NCBI RefSeq assembly: GCF_016907475.1
Contig: NZ_JAFBCA010000001.1
Location: forward strand, 2,170,001 to 2,234,000
Reading direction: 5' to 3'
From: Nocardioides cavernae
GTDB taxonomy: Bacteria; Actinomycetota; Actinomycetes; Propionibacteriales; Nocardioidaceae
Length of the DNA: 64,000 nt
The position numbers and the translations under genes were made by a program. Shown piece after piece: positions 42,574 to 51,114 of this stretch. The notes under the pieces are model-generated. The model worked only from the letters and a program-made list of their open reading frames with translations, was not told the DNA's origin and ran no database searches. Position 1 is the stretch's first letter. Every line of letters starts with the position of its first letter.

Positions 42574-43263
42574 TCATGCGGTCGCCCGGTAGTGCCCGAT
42601 GACGTCGGCGGGGGACCCGTCGCGCTCCACCCTGCCGTCGCGGACCAGGAGCACCCGGTCGCAGCGCTCGGCCAGGTCGAGGTCGTGCGTCACTACGACG
42701 AGCTGCTGCTCCAGGCCGAGCAGCAGCTCACCGATGCGGCGGCTGTTGCCGAGGTCGAGCAGCGTCGTCGGCTCGTCGGCCACCAGGATCGACGGCCCCG
42801 TGGCGAGCACTCCCGCCAGCGCGAGCAGCTGCCCCTCGCCCCCGGACAGCCCGTGCACGCTGCGGTCGCCGAAGCCGGCGAGCCCGAAGTCGGCCAGGAC
42901 CCGCTCGGCGACCGCGAGCCTCTCGGCCTTGTCGCGGTGCGTGCGCCGCAGCGACAGGGCGACGTCCTCACGGGCGGTCGGCATGACGAGCTGGGCCGTG
43001 GGGTCGGTGAACACGAAGCCGACCCGGCGGCGTACCTCCCGGCCCTCACGCGCCACGTCGAGGCCGTCGACCACGACCCGGCCGGTGGTGGCCGGGACGA
43101 GACCGTTGAGGAGCCGGGCGAGGGTGGACTTGCCGGAGCCGTTGGGGCCGACGAGCGCGACCCGTCGCTCGGTCAGCTCGAGCGAGGTCTCGTGGAGGAT
43201 GCGGCGCTCGCCGTCCTGGGTCGGGACCGAGACGGTGACCTGCTCGAGACGGATCCCGCTCAC
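42574..43263 (-). CDS. bioM: Energy-coupling factor ATPase (BioM)
   Basis: A 229-residue ABC ATPase. Walker A GPNGSGKST with Lys45, signature LSGGEGQ near residue 135, Walker B ILVADEPTT near 155, and switch His in VVVTHDLDLAERC. It hydrolyses ATP to drive the biotin ECF transporter. GTG at 43263 overlaps the bioY stop (GTGA), so they are translated together. Longer frames to 43806 are antisense-free but cover the bioY gene and are rejected. Confidence 0.92.
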   Translation of the reverse strand: MSGIRLEQVTVSVPTQDGERRILHETSLELTERRVALVGPNGSGKSTLARLLNGLVPATTGRVVVDGLDVAREGREVRRRVGFVFTDPTAQLVMPTAREDVALSLRRTHRDKAERLAVAERVLADFGLAGFGDRSVHGLSGGEGQLLALAGVLATGPSILVADEPTTLLDLGNSRRIGELLLGLEQQLVVVTHDLDLAERCDRVLLVRDGRVERDGSPADVIGHYRATA

Positions 43264-43874
43264 GCGGTGGGCGTGCCCTCGGGCTGTTCCTGCCCGGCGG
43301 GCGCCGGCGCCGCGCGGTCGAGCATGCCGGGGAAGGCGCGGTGCACCGCGGTCGCGACGAGCGCCATGGCGACGTTCTTGAGGACGTCGCCGAGCCAGAA
43401 GATCTTGTCGATGTCCCAGGCCTGGGCCCACGTCAGGTCGGCGCGCAGGACGAGGCCGGCCATGCCGAGGGTGTGGATGCACAGCGCCGAGCTGAACAGG
43501 CCGGCGCAGAAGATCGCGACCGGGCTGACGAGCGAGCGGCGGGGGAGCCGCTCGACGATCGCTCCGCAGAGTCCGGCCGCCAGGGGGAAGCCGATGAGGT
43601 AGCCGGCCGTCGGGCCGGTGAGGACGGCGAGACCGGCGGCACCGCCGGAGAAGATCGGCAGCCCGGCGGCGCCCGCGACGACGTAGAGCAGGACCGCGAG
43701 GAAGCCGCGTCGCATGCCGAGCACCGCACCCGAGAGCAGGACCGCGAAGGTCTGCAGGGTGATCGGCACGGGACCGGCGACCTTGATGGCCGGCAGCAGC
43801 GCGCACACCGCGACGAGGGCGGCGAAGGCGGCGATCAGGGCGACGTCGGTGCCGGGGTTGCGGCGAGTGCTCAT
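43260..43874 (-). CDS. bioY: Biotin transporter substrate-binding subunit BioY
   Basis: A 204-residue membrane protein with about six hydrophobic segments. The BioY signature is seen in PVPITLQTFAVLLSGAVLGMRRGFLAV (read in part) and GGAAGLAVLTGPTAGYLIGFPLAA. It binds biotin with high affinity and, with BioM and BioN, imports it. First gene of the bioYMN operon. Upstream lie two BioQ-type operator sites, 20-46 bases before its ATG at 43874. The genome may lack or supplement de novo biotin synthesis; that cannot be told here. Confidence 0.95.
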   Translation of the reverse strand: MSTRRNPGTDVALIAAFAALVAVCALLPAIKVAGPVPITLQTFAVLLSGAVLGMRRGFLAVLLYVVAGAAGLPIFSGGAAGLAVLTGPTAGYLIGFPLAAGLCGAIVERLPRRSLVSPVAIFCAGLFSSALCIHTLGMAGLVLRADLTWAQAWDIDKIFWLGDVLKNVAMALVATAVHRAFPGMLDRAAPAPAGQEQPEGTPTA

Positions 43875-43892
43875 GGGGGTGTTTCCTCTACC

Positions 43893-43920
43893 TGAACGGT
43901 GATCAGTTGAACGGCGTTCA
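43893..43920. promoter_or_regulatory. Two BioQ-type operator sites
   Basis: A perfect palindrome TGAAC-GGC-GTTCA at 43908-43920 and an imperfect copy TGAAC-GGT-GATCA at 43893-43905, 15 bases apart. They match the TGAAC-N3-GTT(A/C)A type of site bound by BioQ repressors in corynebacteria and mycobacteria. They lie in front of bioY and 75 bases from the divergent TetR gene. Confidence 0.75.
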
Positions 43921-43994
43921 GGTTAGGGTCGCGAGGGCGTCGCGTCAACAGTGGGGCAGACGTCGGGTCGTGTCGGAGAGGGAAGGGGTACGTC

Positions 43995-44576
43995 GTGCCG
44001 CACCGTCGCGCGGACGTGCTCGCCCACGCCGTCACCCTGCTCGACACGCACGGCCTCTCGGCGCTGACGATGCGCCGGCTCGGGGCCGAGCTCGGGGTCC
44101 AGCCGAGCGCGATCTACCACCACTTCCCGAGCAAGCAGGCCCTGCTGGCGGCGGTCGCCGACGAGATCCTCGCCCGCGGTGCGCGACCTCGTACGGCGTC
44201 GGAGTGGCCCGACCGGTTGCGCGAGGTGTGCTCGGAGCTCCGCCACGCGATGCTCGCCTGCACCGACGGCGCCGACGTCGTCGCGACGGTGTGGGCCTTC
44301 GGCCTCGGTGCCGCGGCGCCGGTGGCGGAGATGGAGAAGGTCCTCGCCGACGCCGACGTCCCCGACGAGCTGGTCGCCGTGGCGTCGCGCACCCTGGTCC
44401 ACTACGTCTTCGGCCACGCCTTCGAGGAGCAGACCGCCCGCCAGGCCGTGGGCCTCGGTGCCGTCGAGCGCTCGCTGGACTCGCTGCCCGACTTCGACCT
44501 GGGCCTCGACCTCGTCATCGACGGCCTGCGGGCGCGGCTCGCCGACCCCGATACCTCGGCGCGCTCGGGTATCTAG
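43995..44576 (+). CDS. bioQ: BioQ-like TetR repressor
   Basis: A 193-residue TetR regulator. The DNA-binding domain is VLAHAVTLLDTHGLSALTMRRLGAELGVQPSAIYHHFPSKQALLAAVADEI (read in part); the C-terminal domain is of the TetR_C_1/BioQ style. It is divergent from bioYMN with BioQ-type operators in between, which is the main reason for the name. BioQ represses biotin genes, usually with help from biotinylated or biotin-linked signals. GTG at 43995. It ends within a large hairpin shared with the convergent pentapeptide gene. Confidence 0.8.
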   Translation: MPHRRADVLAHAVTLLDTHGLSALTMRRLGAELGVQPSAIYHHFPSKQALLAAVADEILARGARPRTASEWPDRLREVCSELRHAMLACTDGADVVATVWAFGLGAAAPVAEMEKVLADADVPDELVAVASRTLVHYVFGHAFEEQTARQAVGLGAVERSLDSLPDFDLGLDLVIDGLRARLADPDTSARSGI

Positions 44577-44630
44577 GGACGTTCTGGTTGGTCAGATGGC
44601 CCGATCGCCTACCAGATCGTCCCTAGATAC
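44569..44630. terminator. Bidirectional hairpin overlapping the bioQ stop
   Basis: Perfect 13-bp inverted repeat GTATCTAGGGACG (44569-44581) and CGTCCCTAGATAC (44618-44630); the TAG stop of bioQ (44574-44576) is inside the left arm. An inner pair TCTGGT/ACCAGA extends it. It serves both bioQ and the convergent pentapeptide gene (stop at 44656). Confidence 0.65.
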
Positions 44631-44655
44631 ACCGGGTCAGGGGGCGGTCGGATGT

Positions 44656-45264
44656 CTAGGCCGAGGTGTCGACGTCCGCGCCCTGCAGCTCCGCGAGCAG
44701 CACGGCGCCGGCGAGGTCGAGCCGGGTCCGCCTGAGCTCGGCGGCCAACAGGTCGACGGCGTCGAGGCTCGCGCCCCGCAGGTCGGTGCGGTCGAGCTTG
44801 GCCTGCCGCAGCACGGCGTGGTCGAGGCGGGCGCGGGCCAGCGTGGTCAGGGTGAGGTCCGACATCGACAGGTCGGCCTCGCGCAGGTCGACGCCGGTGA
44901 GGTCGAGGCGCGAGAGGTTGGTGGCACGGATCGTGACGCCGAGCCAGGACCCGCCCACGACCGTGAGGGGGCGCAGGGTGCACTCGGCGAAGACCGACCC
45001 GACGAGCTTGCAGCCGTCGAGCGTCGCGTCGAAGAACGAGGTGCGACGGAAGTCGCACCCGACGAAGGCCGTCGCGTGGTGCACCGAGGCGTTGAAGCGA
45101 CCGCCGTGGAAGGTGCACCGCTCGAAGGTGGCGCCGGACGTCCTGGTCTCCGACAGGTCGACGTCGGTGAAGGTGCAGTCGACGAAGCGTGCGGCGCCGA
45201 GGTCGTCGCCGTACCAGTCGTCGCCGCGGAAGTGCCTGCCGTTCGCTACCTGGGCCTCGGTCAC
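44656..45264 (-). CDS. Pentapeptide-repeat protein
   Basis: A 202-residue protein made mainly of A(D/N)LXX-type pentapeptide units, for example CTFTDVDLSETRTSG, TNLSRLDLTGVDLREADLSMSDL (read in part) and LDRTDLRGASLDAVDLLAAEL, forming a right-handed quadrilateral beta-helix. Some members (Qnr, MfpA) mimic DNA and protect gyrase, but the full cytosolic range of roles is wide. GTG at 45264 is chosen; a GTG at 45273 is also possible. It is divergent from the sulfotransferase gene by about 54 bases. Confidence 0.88.
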   Translation of the reverse strand: MTEAQVANGRHFRGDDWYGDDLGAARFVDCTFTDVDLSETRTSGATFERCTFHGGRFNASVHHATAFVGCDFRRTSFFDATLDGCKLVGSVFAECTLRPLTVVGGSWLGVTIRATNLSRLDLTGVDLREADLSMSDLTLTTLARARLDHAVLRQAKLDRTDLRGASLDAVDLLAAELRRTRLDLAGAVLLAELQGADVDTSA

Positions 45265-45318
45265 GGCGCCCACGGTAGTCGTGCCACCGGAGAGGGCGGG
45301 ACGGATAGGGTCGTCCCC

Positions 45319-45960
45319 GTGATCGCGTCCCACCAGCACCGCTTCATCTTCCTCAAGACCCGCAAGACGGCGGGCACGAGCGTGGAGATCGCGTTGTCGA
45401 AGGTGTGCGGCCCCGACGACGTCATCACCGAGATCAGCCCCGAGGACGAGAAGCTGCGGCAGGCCGCGGGCGGTCGTGCTCCGCAGAACTTCGAGGCGCC
45501 GCCGCAGCCCCGCAAGGCCTACAACCACATGGGCGCCAAGGCGACGCGGGACCTCGTCGGGGCCGATGTGTTCGCCGACTACTTCACCTTCGCGATCGAG
45601 CGGAACCCGTGGGACGCCGTCGTGTCCCTCTACTACTGGAAGTACAAGGACCGGCCCGAGCTGCCCGACTTCGAGACCTACGTCCAGGAGATCTGGATCG
45701 AGCAGCTCGCCAACAACCGCCGGCTCTACCGCATCCGCGGCAAGATGGCGCTCGACCGGGTGCTGCGCTACGAGAGCCTCGACGACGAGCTCCGCGAGGT
45801 CTGGGAGCACCTCGGGCTGCCGGGCGAGCCCGACCTCCCGCGTGCCAAGGGCAACGCGCGCCCGGCCGGCCACTACCGCGAGCTCTACACCCCCGCGTCC
45901 AAGGATCGGGTCGCGACGGTGTTCGCCGACACGATCGACGCCTTCGGATACGAGTTCTGA
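45319..45960 (+). CDS. Sulfotransferase family protein
   Basis: A 213-residue sulfotransferase-like protein. The PAPS 5'-phosphosulfate loop is FLKTRKTAGTSVEIAL (residues 11-26) and the 3'-phosphate motif is IERNPWDAVVSLYYWKY (about residues 94-110). It transfers sulfate from PAPS to a sugar, lipid or other acceptor. GTG at 45319 probably gives a near-leaderless message. The stop shares one base with the start of the following membrane protein (TGATG), suggesting coupling. Acceptor unknown; a cell-surface glycan is plausible. Confidence 0.85.
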   Translation: MIASHQHRFIFLKTRKTAGTSVEIALSKVCGPDDVITEISPEDEKLRQAAGGRAPQNFEAPPQPRKAYNHMGAKATRDLVGADVFADYFTFAIERNPWDAVVSLYYWKYKDRPELPDFETYVQEIWIEQLANNRRLYRIRGKMALDRVLRYESLDDELREVWEHLGLPGEPDLPRAKGNARPAGHYRELYTPASKDRVATVFADTIDAFGYEF

Positions 45961-46367
45961 TGGCCTCGACCCGGCCGGCCTGGCTCACGGCGACCGTGGC
46001 GGTCTGGATCGGGACCGCGCTGCTGTTCGCCCTGGCCTTCCCGGTCGCGGTGGCGCTGGACTCCGTCCTCGACCGCGTCAAGCCGATGTACGACGACCGC
46101 GCCGAGATGCTGTGGCTGCAGAGCCAGAACGTGCAGGTGACGGGGCAGTCCGTCCCCGTCGAGCTGTCGCCCGGCGAGTCGGTGGAGGTGGCCGGCGAGA
46201 CCTTCACGGCGTCCCCGGGAGTGACCGTCGAGGTGCGTGCGGACGAGCCCAGGCTGCCCTGCGTCCGCGTGCACGACGAGCACGGCGACGTCTCGGAGTG
46301 GGCCTGCCTCGACCCCGACAGCCCGCCGGTCGACCCCGATCCCGCCGAACCCGAACCCGTCAGCTAG
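45960..46367 (+). CDS. Single-pass membrane protein of unknown function
   Basis: A 135-residue protein with an N-terminal membrane helix (TATVAVWIGTALLFALAFPVAV, read in part) and an extracytoplasmic acidic, Pro-rich part. The ATG at 45960 overlaps the sulfotransferase stop by one base, so it is probably made with it. The exposed part contains two Cys residues (LPCVRV, EWACLD) that could form a disulfide. No family is recognised. Its stop lies inside the end of the convergent gene by eight bases. Confidence 0.65.
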   Translation: MASTRPAWLTATVAVWIGTALLFALAFPVAVALDSVLDRVKPMYDDRAEMLWLQSQNVQVTGQSVPVELSPGESVEVAGETFTASPGVTVEVRADEPRLPCVRVHDEHGDVSEWACLDPDSPPVDPDPAEPEPVS

Positions 46368-47307
46368 GCCCGGCTCCTGCGGCGACCGGGTCGGCCGCTC
46401 GGTGCCCGCCGGTCTCGGGTGCAGCGTCCAGCAGCCGCTCGCACTCGGCGACGAGCCGGGCCCGCAGCGGAGCACCGCGCTCGGCGAACCCGCGCTGCGC
46501 CTCGACGTACGCCGCCTTGCCCTCCGTCGTCTCGATCCGCACCGGCTCGAAGCCGAGGTCGGCGAGGTCGTAGGGCGCCGCGCGCATGTCGAGCACCCGG
46601 ATGTCACGGGCGAGCTCGAAGCAGTCGGCCACCAGCTCGCTGGGAACCATCGGCGTGAGCCGGAAGGCGTGCTTGTAGAGGTCCATGCCCGCGTGCAGGC
46701 AACCGGGCTGCTCGAACGCCGGCCGGTCGTCGCGCCCCGGCTGGAGGGTGTTGAGCGGGCGGGCGGTGGGGGTGAAGAAGCGGAAGGCGTCGAAGTGCGA
46801 GCAGGCGATCCGGTGCGACTCGACAACAGCGTCGGTGCCCTCGGCGCCGAGACGGAGGGGCCACTCGTGCCGAGTCCCGTGCTCCGCCGAGCGGTGCACC
46901 ATCGCCCACTCGTGCAGGCCGAAGCAGCCGAGCTGCGGCGGGCGGGCGGCCGTCGCCGTCAGCAGCGAGTGGAGCTGGGTGAGCAGCGGGCGCTGCGAGG
47001 CGACGTACGCCTCCGCCACCCGGGTCGAGTGCGCGGCTCCGTGGCGACCACTACCGCGAGCGCACTCGACCAGCTCGTAGCCCTTGAGGCCCGCGTGCTC
47101 CTCCGCGCCCTCGAGCCCGACCCCGAAACCGGGGTGCCAGCGGCGCAGCTGCGCGGGACGCTGGGAGTAGTAGGTGAAGAGGAAGTCGTGGACCGGGTGC
47201 TTCACCTGGTCGGCGCGACGGGCGAGGTGCGGCCGGACGAAGTCGTCGACGCGCGCGGCGTGGGCCTCGGCGAGGGGACGCCACTCGGAGGTCGACAGCA
47301 CGCGCAC
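46360..47307 (-). CDS. Conserved actinobacterial protein, often called 3-methyladenine DNA glycosylase-like
   Basis: A 315-residue protein. HPVHDFLFTYYSQRPAQLRRWHPG (read in part, residues about 35-58) is a pattern found in a conserved actinobacterial family that databases often label as 3-methyladenine DNA glycosylase, although no HhH-GPD or AlkA-type motif is visible. Other conserved stretches are GCFGLHEWAMVH and HFDAFRFFTPTARPLN and HAGMDLYKHAFRLTPMVPSELVADCFELARDIRVLDMRA (in part). GTG at 47307 is used. It stands alone; its 3' end overlaps the convergent gene by eight bases. True function uncertain. Confidence 0.65.
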   Translation of the reverse strand: MRVLSTSEWRPLAEAHAARVDDFVRPHLARRADQVKHPVHDFLFTYYSQRPAQLRRWHPGFGVGLEGAEEHAGLKGYELVECARGSGRHGAAHSTRVAEAYVASQRPLLTQLHSLLTATAARPPQLGCFGLHEWAMVHRSAEHGTRHEWPLRLGAEGTDAVVESHRIACSHFDAFRFFTPTARPLNTLQPGRDDRPAFEQPGCLHAGMDLYKHAFRLTPMVPSELVADCFELARDIRVLDMRAAPYDLADLGFEPVRIETTEGKAAYVEAQRGFAERGAPLRARLVAECERLLDAAPETGGHRAADPVAAGAGPS

Positions 47308-47391
47308 CGCGCCAAGGCTAGTGCGGGGGAGCGACCCGGGCCGCTTCGACGGCACTCGACGTGGGGCTCGTGCCTGGTGGACACTGCCGAG

Positions 47392-48753
47392 ATGGACCGC
47401 ACCGCCGGCCTTGACCGGGCGCACGCTCACGCCCTCGGGTGGCTCGACTCCCTCGCGGCCCGACCGGTCCCTCCGGCCATGACGGCCGAGGAGATGCTGG
47501 ACCGGCTCGACCGGCACCTGCAGGACGGCCCGACGGATCCCGTCGCGGTGGTCGACGAGCTGGCCGAGGCGTGCGAGCCCGGGCTGACCGCGATGCCGGG
47601 GGGACGGTTCTTCGGCTTCGTCATCGGCGGCACCCACCCGGCAGCGTTGGCCGTGGACTGGCTGGTCAGCGCGTGGGACCAGAACTCCGGCCTCCGGCTC
47701 CTGACCCCCGCCCACTCCGCGGTCGAGGACGTGACGGAGGCCTGGGTGGTCGACCTGCTCGGCCTCCCGGCGGGCAGCGCCGTCGGCTTCGTCACCGGCG
47801 GCACCATGGCCAACTTCACCTGCCTCGCCGCCGGTCGCGACGAGGTGCTGCGCCGGGCCGGCTGGGACGTCGCCGAGCGCGGGCTGGTGGGCTCGCCGGG
47901 CGTACGCGTCCTGGTGGGGGCCGAGCGCCACGACACCATCGACCTCAGCCTGCGCTACCTCGGCCTCGGCGCCCCCGAGCCCGTGGCCGTCGACGACCAG
48001 GGCCGCATCGAGCCGGCCGCGCTGGCGGCGGCCCTCGACGCCGGCGACGGCCGCCCCACGGTGGTCTGCCTGCAGGCCGGCAACGTCCACTCCGGGGCCT
48101 TCGACCCGTTCGACGCGACCATCGCCGCCGCGCACGACGCGGGCGCGTGGGTGCACGTCGACGGTGCGTTCGGGCTGTTCGCCGGCGCCTCGCCGCGTCG
48201 GCGGCACCTCATGGCGGGCGCCGACCGCGCCGACTCCTGGGCGACCGACGCCCACAAGACCCTCAACGTGCCGTACGACTGCGGACTGGCGATCGTGCGC
48301 GACCGGGCGGCACTGCGGGCCGCGATGGGCATGCACGGCGACTACCTCATCCACGACGTCGCCGGCGAGCCGTTCGACAAGGTCCCGGAGATCAGCCGCC
48401 GCGGCCGTGCCTTCCCCGTGTGGGCCGTGCTCCGTGCGCTGGGACGCGACGGCGTCGCGGACCTGGTGGACGGCTTCTGCGACCACGCGGCGGCGTTCGC
48501 GGAGGGGATCACCGCGATCGAGGGCGCCCAGGTGCTCAACGACGTCGACTTCACGCAGGTGTGCGCCTCCTTCGGCGACGACGACCGCACCCGGGCCGTG
48601 GTCGAGGCGATGCTCAGCGAGGGGACGGCCTGGACGACCGGGTCGCGCTGGCACGGCCAGGCCGTGCTGCGGGTCAGCGTGAGCAACTGGTCGACGACCG
48701 TCGACGACGTCGCCACGAGCCTCGCCGCGCTGCACCGCGCCGCCGGCCACTGA
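47392..48753 (+). CDS. PLP-dependent decarboxylase (group II, aspartate/amino acid type)
   Basis: A 453-residue fold-type I PLP enzyme of the group II decarboxylase family. The PLP lysine is Lys289 in TDAHKTLNVPYDCGLA; FVTGGTMANFTCLAAGRDEV and NVHSGAFDPFD and HVDGAFGLFA supply other cofactor residues. It should decarboxylate or aldol-cleave an amino acid such as tyrosine, aspartate or diaminobutyrate; sequence alone does not fix which. ATG at 47392 is chosen; the open frame extends to 46237 but that part is antisense to the neighbour. Single gene with no clear operon partners. Confidence 0.86.
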   Translation: MDRTAGLDRAHAHALGWLDSLAARPVPPAMTAEEMLDRLDRHLQDGPTDPVAVVDELAEACEPGLTAMPGGRFFGFVIGGTHPAALAVDWLVSAWDQNSGLRLLTPAHSAVEDVTEAWVVDLLGLPAGSAVGFVTGGTMANFTCLAAGRDEVLRRAGWDVAERGLVGSPGVRVLVGAERHDTIDLSLRYLGLGAPEPVAVDDQGRIEPAALAAALDAGDGRPTVVCLQAGNVHSGAFDPFDATIAAAHDAGAWVHVDGAFGLFAGASPRRRHLMAGADRADSWATDAHKTLNVPYDCGLAIVRDRAALRAAMGMHGDYLIHDVAGEPFDKVPEISRRGRAFPVWAVLRALGRDGVADLVDGFCDHAAAFAEGITAIEGAQVLNDVDFTQVCASFGDDDRTRAVVEAMLSEGTAWTTGSRWHGQAVLRVSVSNWSTTVDDVATSLAALHRAAGH

Positions 48754-48822
48754 CGGCGTCCGCCCGACGGGGGCGGACTCCCGACGTCGTCCCGGCTCCG
48801 CACGGTTGGATAGCCTCGTTGC

Positions 48823-49635
48823 ATGCGCATCTGTCGGTTCAGCACGGGCGAGGAGCCCCGGTTCGGCGTCGTCACCGGTGAGGTCGACGAGTTCGGCCAG
48901 CCGGCCGACGACTCGGTGGTGGTGGCCCTCGCGGGCGACCCGCTCTACGTCGGCATCAAGCTGCTCGAGGAGGAGCACCGGCTCAGCGACGTACGACTCC
49001 TCGCGCCGATCATCCCGCGCAGCAAGGTCGTCGGCATCGGCCGCAACTACGCCGCCCACGCCGCCGAGCTGGGCAACGACCTGCCGACCGAGCCGCTGAT
49101 GTTCCTCAAGCCCAACACCTCGGTGGTGGGCCCGGGCGACCCGATCTTCTACCCGTCGCAGACCAGCAACCTCCACTTCGAGGGCGAGCTGGCCGTGGTG
49201 ATCGGTCGGATCTGCCGCGACGTGCCCGCCGAGCAGGCGACCGACGTGATCTTCGGCTACACCATCGCCAACGACGTGACCGCCCGCGACCTGCAACGCT
49301 CCGACGTGCAGTTCACCCGCGCCAAGGGGTTCGACTCGTTCTGCCCGGTCGGCCCGTGGATCGAGACCGACCTCGACCCGCAGGACTTCAACAACGGCCG
49401 CCAGGTGCAGACGTTCCTCAACGGCGACGTCGTCCAGGACGGCTCGACCGCCGACATGATCTTCGACGTCCCGACCCTCGTCGCGCACGTGTCGTCCGTG
49501 ATGACGCTGCTGCCCGGCGACCTGATCCTCACCGGCACCCCCGAGGGTGTCGGGCCGATGGAGGTGGGCGACGAGGTGGAGATCTCGATCGCCGGCATCG
49601 GTTCCCTGACCAACCCCGTCGCCCAGAGAGCGTGA
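48823..49635 (+). CDS. Fumarylacetoacetate hydrolase family protein
   Basis: A 270-residue FAH-fold protein. The metal-binding motif HFEGELAVVIG (residues about 112-122) and the DVTARDLQRSD and RAKGFDSFCPVGPWI regions are typical, as is GDLILTGTPEGVGPME near the end. Members hydrolyse or isomerise beta-diketo acids such as oxaloacetate, fumarylpyruvate or 2-hydroxyhepta-2,4-diene-dioate. It precedes gltX with a GTGA overlap, a pairing often seen in actinobacteria, so a housekeeping role such as oxaloacetate decarboxylase or tautomerase is possible. Confidence 0.9.
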   Translation: MRICRFSTGEEPRFGVVTGEVDEFGQPADDSVVVALAGDPLYVGIKLLEEEHRLSDVRLLAPIIPRSKVVGIGRNYAAHAAELGNDLPTEPLMFLKPNTSVVGPGDPIFYPSQTSNLHFEGELAVVIGRICRDVPAEQATDVIFGYTIANDVTARDLQRSDVQFTRAKGFDSFCPVGPWIETDLDPQDFNNGRQVQTFLNGDVVQDGSTADMIFDVPTLVAHVSSVMTLLPGDLILTGTPEGVGPMEVGDEVEISIAGIGSLTNPVAQRA

Positions 49636-49643
49636 GCACCAGC

Positions 49644-51110
49644 ATGAGCACCCCCGTACGCGTCCGCATGGCCCCGTCCCCGACGGGGTCGCCCCACGTC
49701 GGCCTCGCCCGCACGGCCCTCTACAACTGGGCGTTCGCGCGCCACCACGGCGGCACCTTCGTCTTCCGCATCGAGGACACCGACAAGGCACGCAACACCG
49801 AGGAGTCCTACGACTCGCTCATCGACCTCATGCAGTGGCTCGGCCTCAGCTGGGACGAGGGCGTCGTCGTCGGCGGTGCCCACGGTCCCTACCGCCAGTC
49901 CGAGCGCACCGAGATCTACGCCGACGTGCTCACCCGGCTGCGCGAGTCGTCGTACACCTACGACTGCTTCTGCACGAACGACGAGGTCGAGGCCCGTCGC
50001 AAGGCGAGCGGCTCCAAGGTGATGGGCTACGACGGCTTCTGCCGCGAGCTCAGCGACGCGCAGCGGGCCGCGTTCGAGGCCGAGGGTCGCACCTCGATCG
50101 TCCGCTTCCGGATGCCCGACGGGTCGATCACGTGGAACGACCTGGTCCGCGGCGACATCACCTTCGAGACCGAGTTCGTCCCCGACTTCGCGCTCTGCCG
50201 CGCCAACGGCGACCCGCTCTACACCCTCACCGCACCGGTCGACGACGCCACGATGGAGATCACCCACGTGCTGCGCGGCGAGGACCTGCTCTCCAGCACG
50301 CCTCGTCAGGTCGCCCTCTTCGACGCGCTCAAGGAGCTCGGCGTCGCGAAGGAGACGCCCGCGTTCGGCCACCTGCCCTACGTCATGGGGGAGGGCAACA
50401 AGAAGCTGTCCAAGCGCGACCCGCAGGCCCACATGGCGCTCTACCGTGAGCAGGGCTTCCTGCCGGAGGGGCTGCTCAACTACCTCGCCCTCCTCGGCTG
50501 GGCGATCGCCGCGGACCGCGACGTCTTCTCCCTGGACGAGATGGTCGAGAAGTTCGACATCAAGGACGTCAACCCCAACCCGGCGCGCTTCGACCTCAAG
50601 AAGGCCGAGGCCATCAACGCCTCCCACATGCGACTGCTGTCCATCGACGAGATCACCCACCGCGTGCTGCCCTTCCTCAAGGAGGCAGGCGTCGTGGGCG
50701 ACCCGGTGACCGACCCCGACGCCCAGATGCTCGAGCTGGCGATGCCGTTGGTGGCCGAGCGGATCAACAAGCTCACCGAGGCCGCGCCGATGCTCGGCTT
50801 CCTGTTCGTCGACGAGGCCGACTTCGAGCGCGACCCCGCCGACGTCGCCAAGCTGCTCGACGACACGGGCCGCGGCGTCGTCCAGGCGTCGTACGACGCC
50901 CTCTCGGGGCTGCACGAGTGGTCGACCGCCGCCATCGAGGAGGCGCTGCGCGTGGCGCTGATCGAGGGAATGGAGCTCAAGCCCCGGGTGGCCTTCGGCC
51001 CGGTGCGCGTCGCCGTGACCGGCAAGCGGATCAGTCCGCCGCTGTTCGAGTCGCTGGAGCTGCTGGGCCGCGAGCGCAGCCTCGCGCGCCTGCAGTCGGC
51101 CCTGGCCTGA
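49644..51110 (+). CDS. gltX: Glutamyl-tRNA synthetase
   Basis: A 488-residue class I synthetase. The HIGH-like motif is APSPTGSPHVG (residues 10-20) and the KMSKS-like motif is KKLSKR (Lys254 to Lys257 region). FVFRIEDTDKARN and LRGEDLL are further signatures; the C-terminal anticodon-binding part is present. It charges tRNA-Glu and, in bacteria without GlnRS, also tRNA-Gln with glutamate for later amidation by GatCAB. ATG at 49644 is used; GTG at 49632 overlaps the previous stop and adds four residues. The tRNA-Gln and tRNA-Glu genes follow 1.1 kb downstream. Confidence 0.96.
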   Translation: MSTPVRVRMAPSPTGSPHVGLARTALYNWAFARHHGGTFVFRIEDTDKARNTEESYDSLIDLMQWLGLSWDEGVVVGGAHGPYRQSERTEIYADVLTRLRESSYTYDCFCTNDEVEARRKASGSKVMGYDGFCRELSDAQRAAFEAEGRTSIVRFRMPDGSITWNDLVRGDITFETEFVPDFALCRANGDPLYTLTAPVDDATMEITHVLRGEDLLSSTPRQVALFDALKELGVAKETPAFGHLPYVMGEGNKKLSKRDPQAHMALYREQGFLPEGLLNYLALLGWAIAADRDVFSLDEMVEKFDIKDVNPNPARFDLKKAEAINASHMRLLSIDEITHRVLPFLKEAGVVGDPVTDPDAQMLELAMPLVAERINKLTEAAPMLGFLFVDEADFERDPADVAKLLDDTGRGVVQASYDALSGLHEWSTAAIEEALRVALIEGMELKPRVAFGPVRVAVTGKRISPPLFESLELLGRERSLARLQSALA

Positions 51111-51114
51111 CGCC

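Noticed and set aside
46360..49791. Minus-strand open frame of 1143 codons
   Set aside because: Only its end (46360-47307) reads as a real protein. The rest is antisense to the decarboxylase and FAH genes and is low-complexity Arg/Gly/His-rich sequence typical of GC-rich shadow frames.
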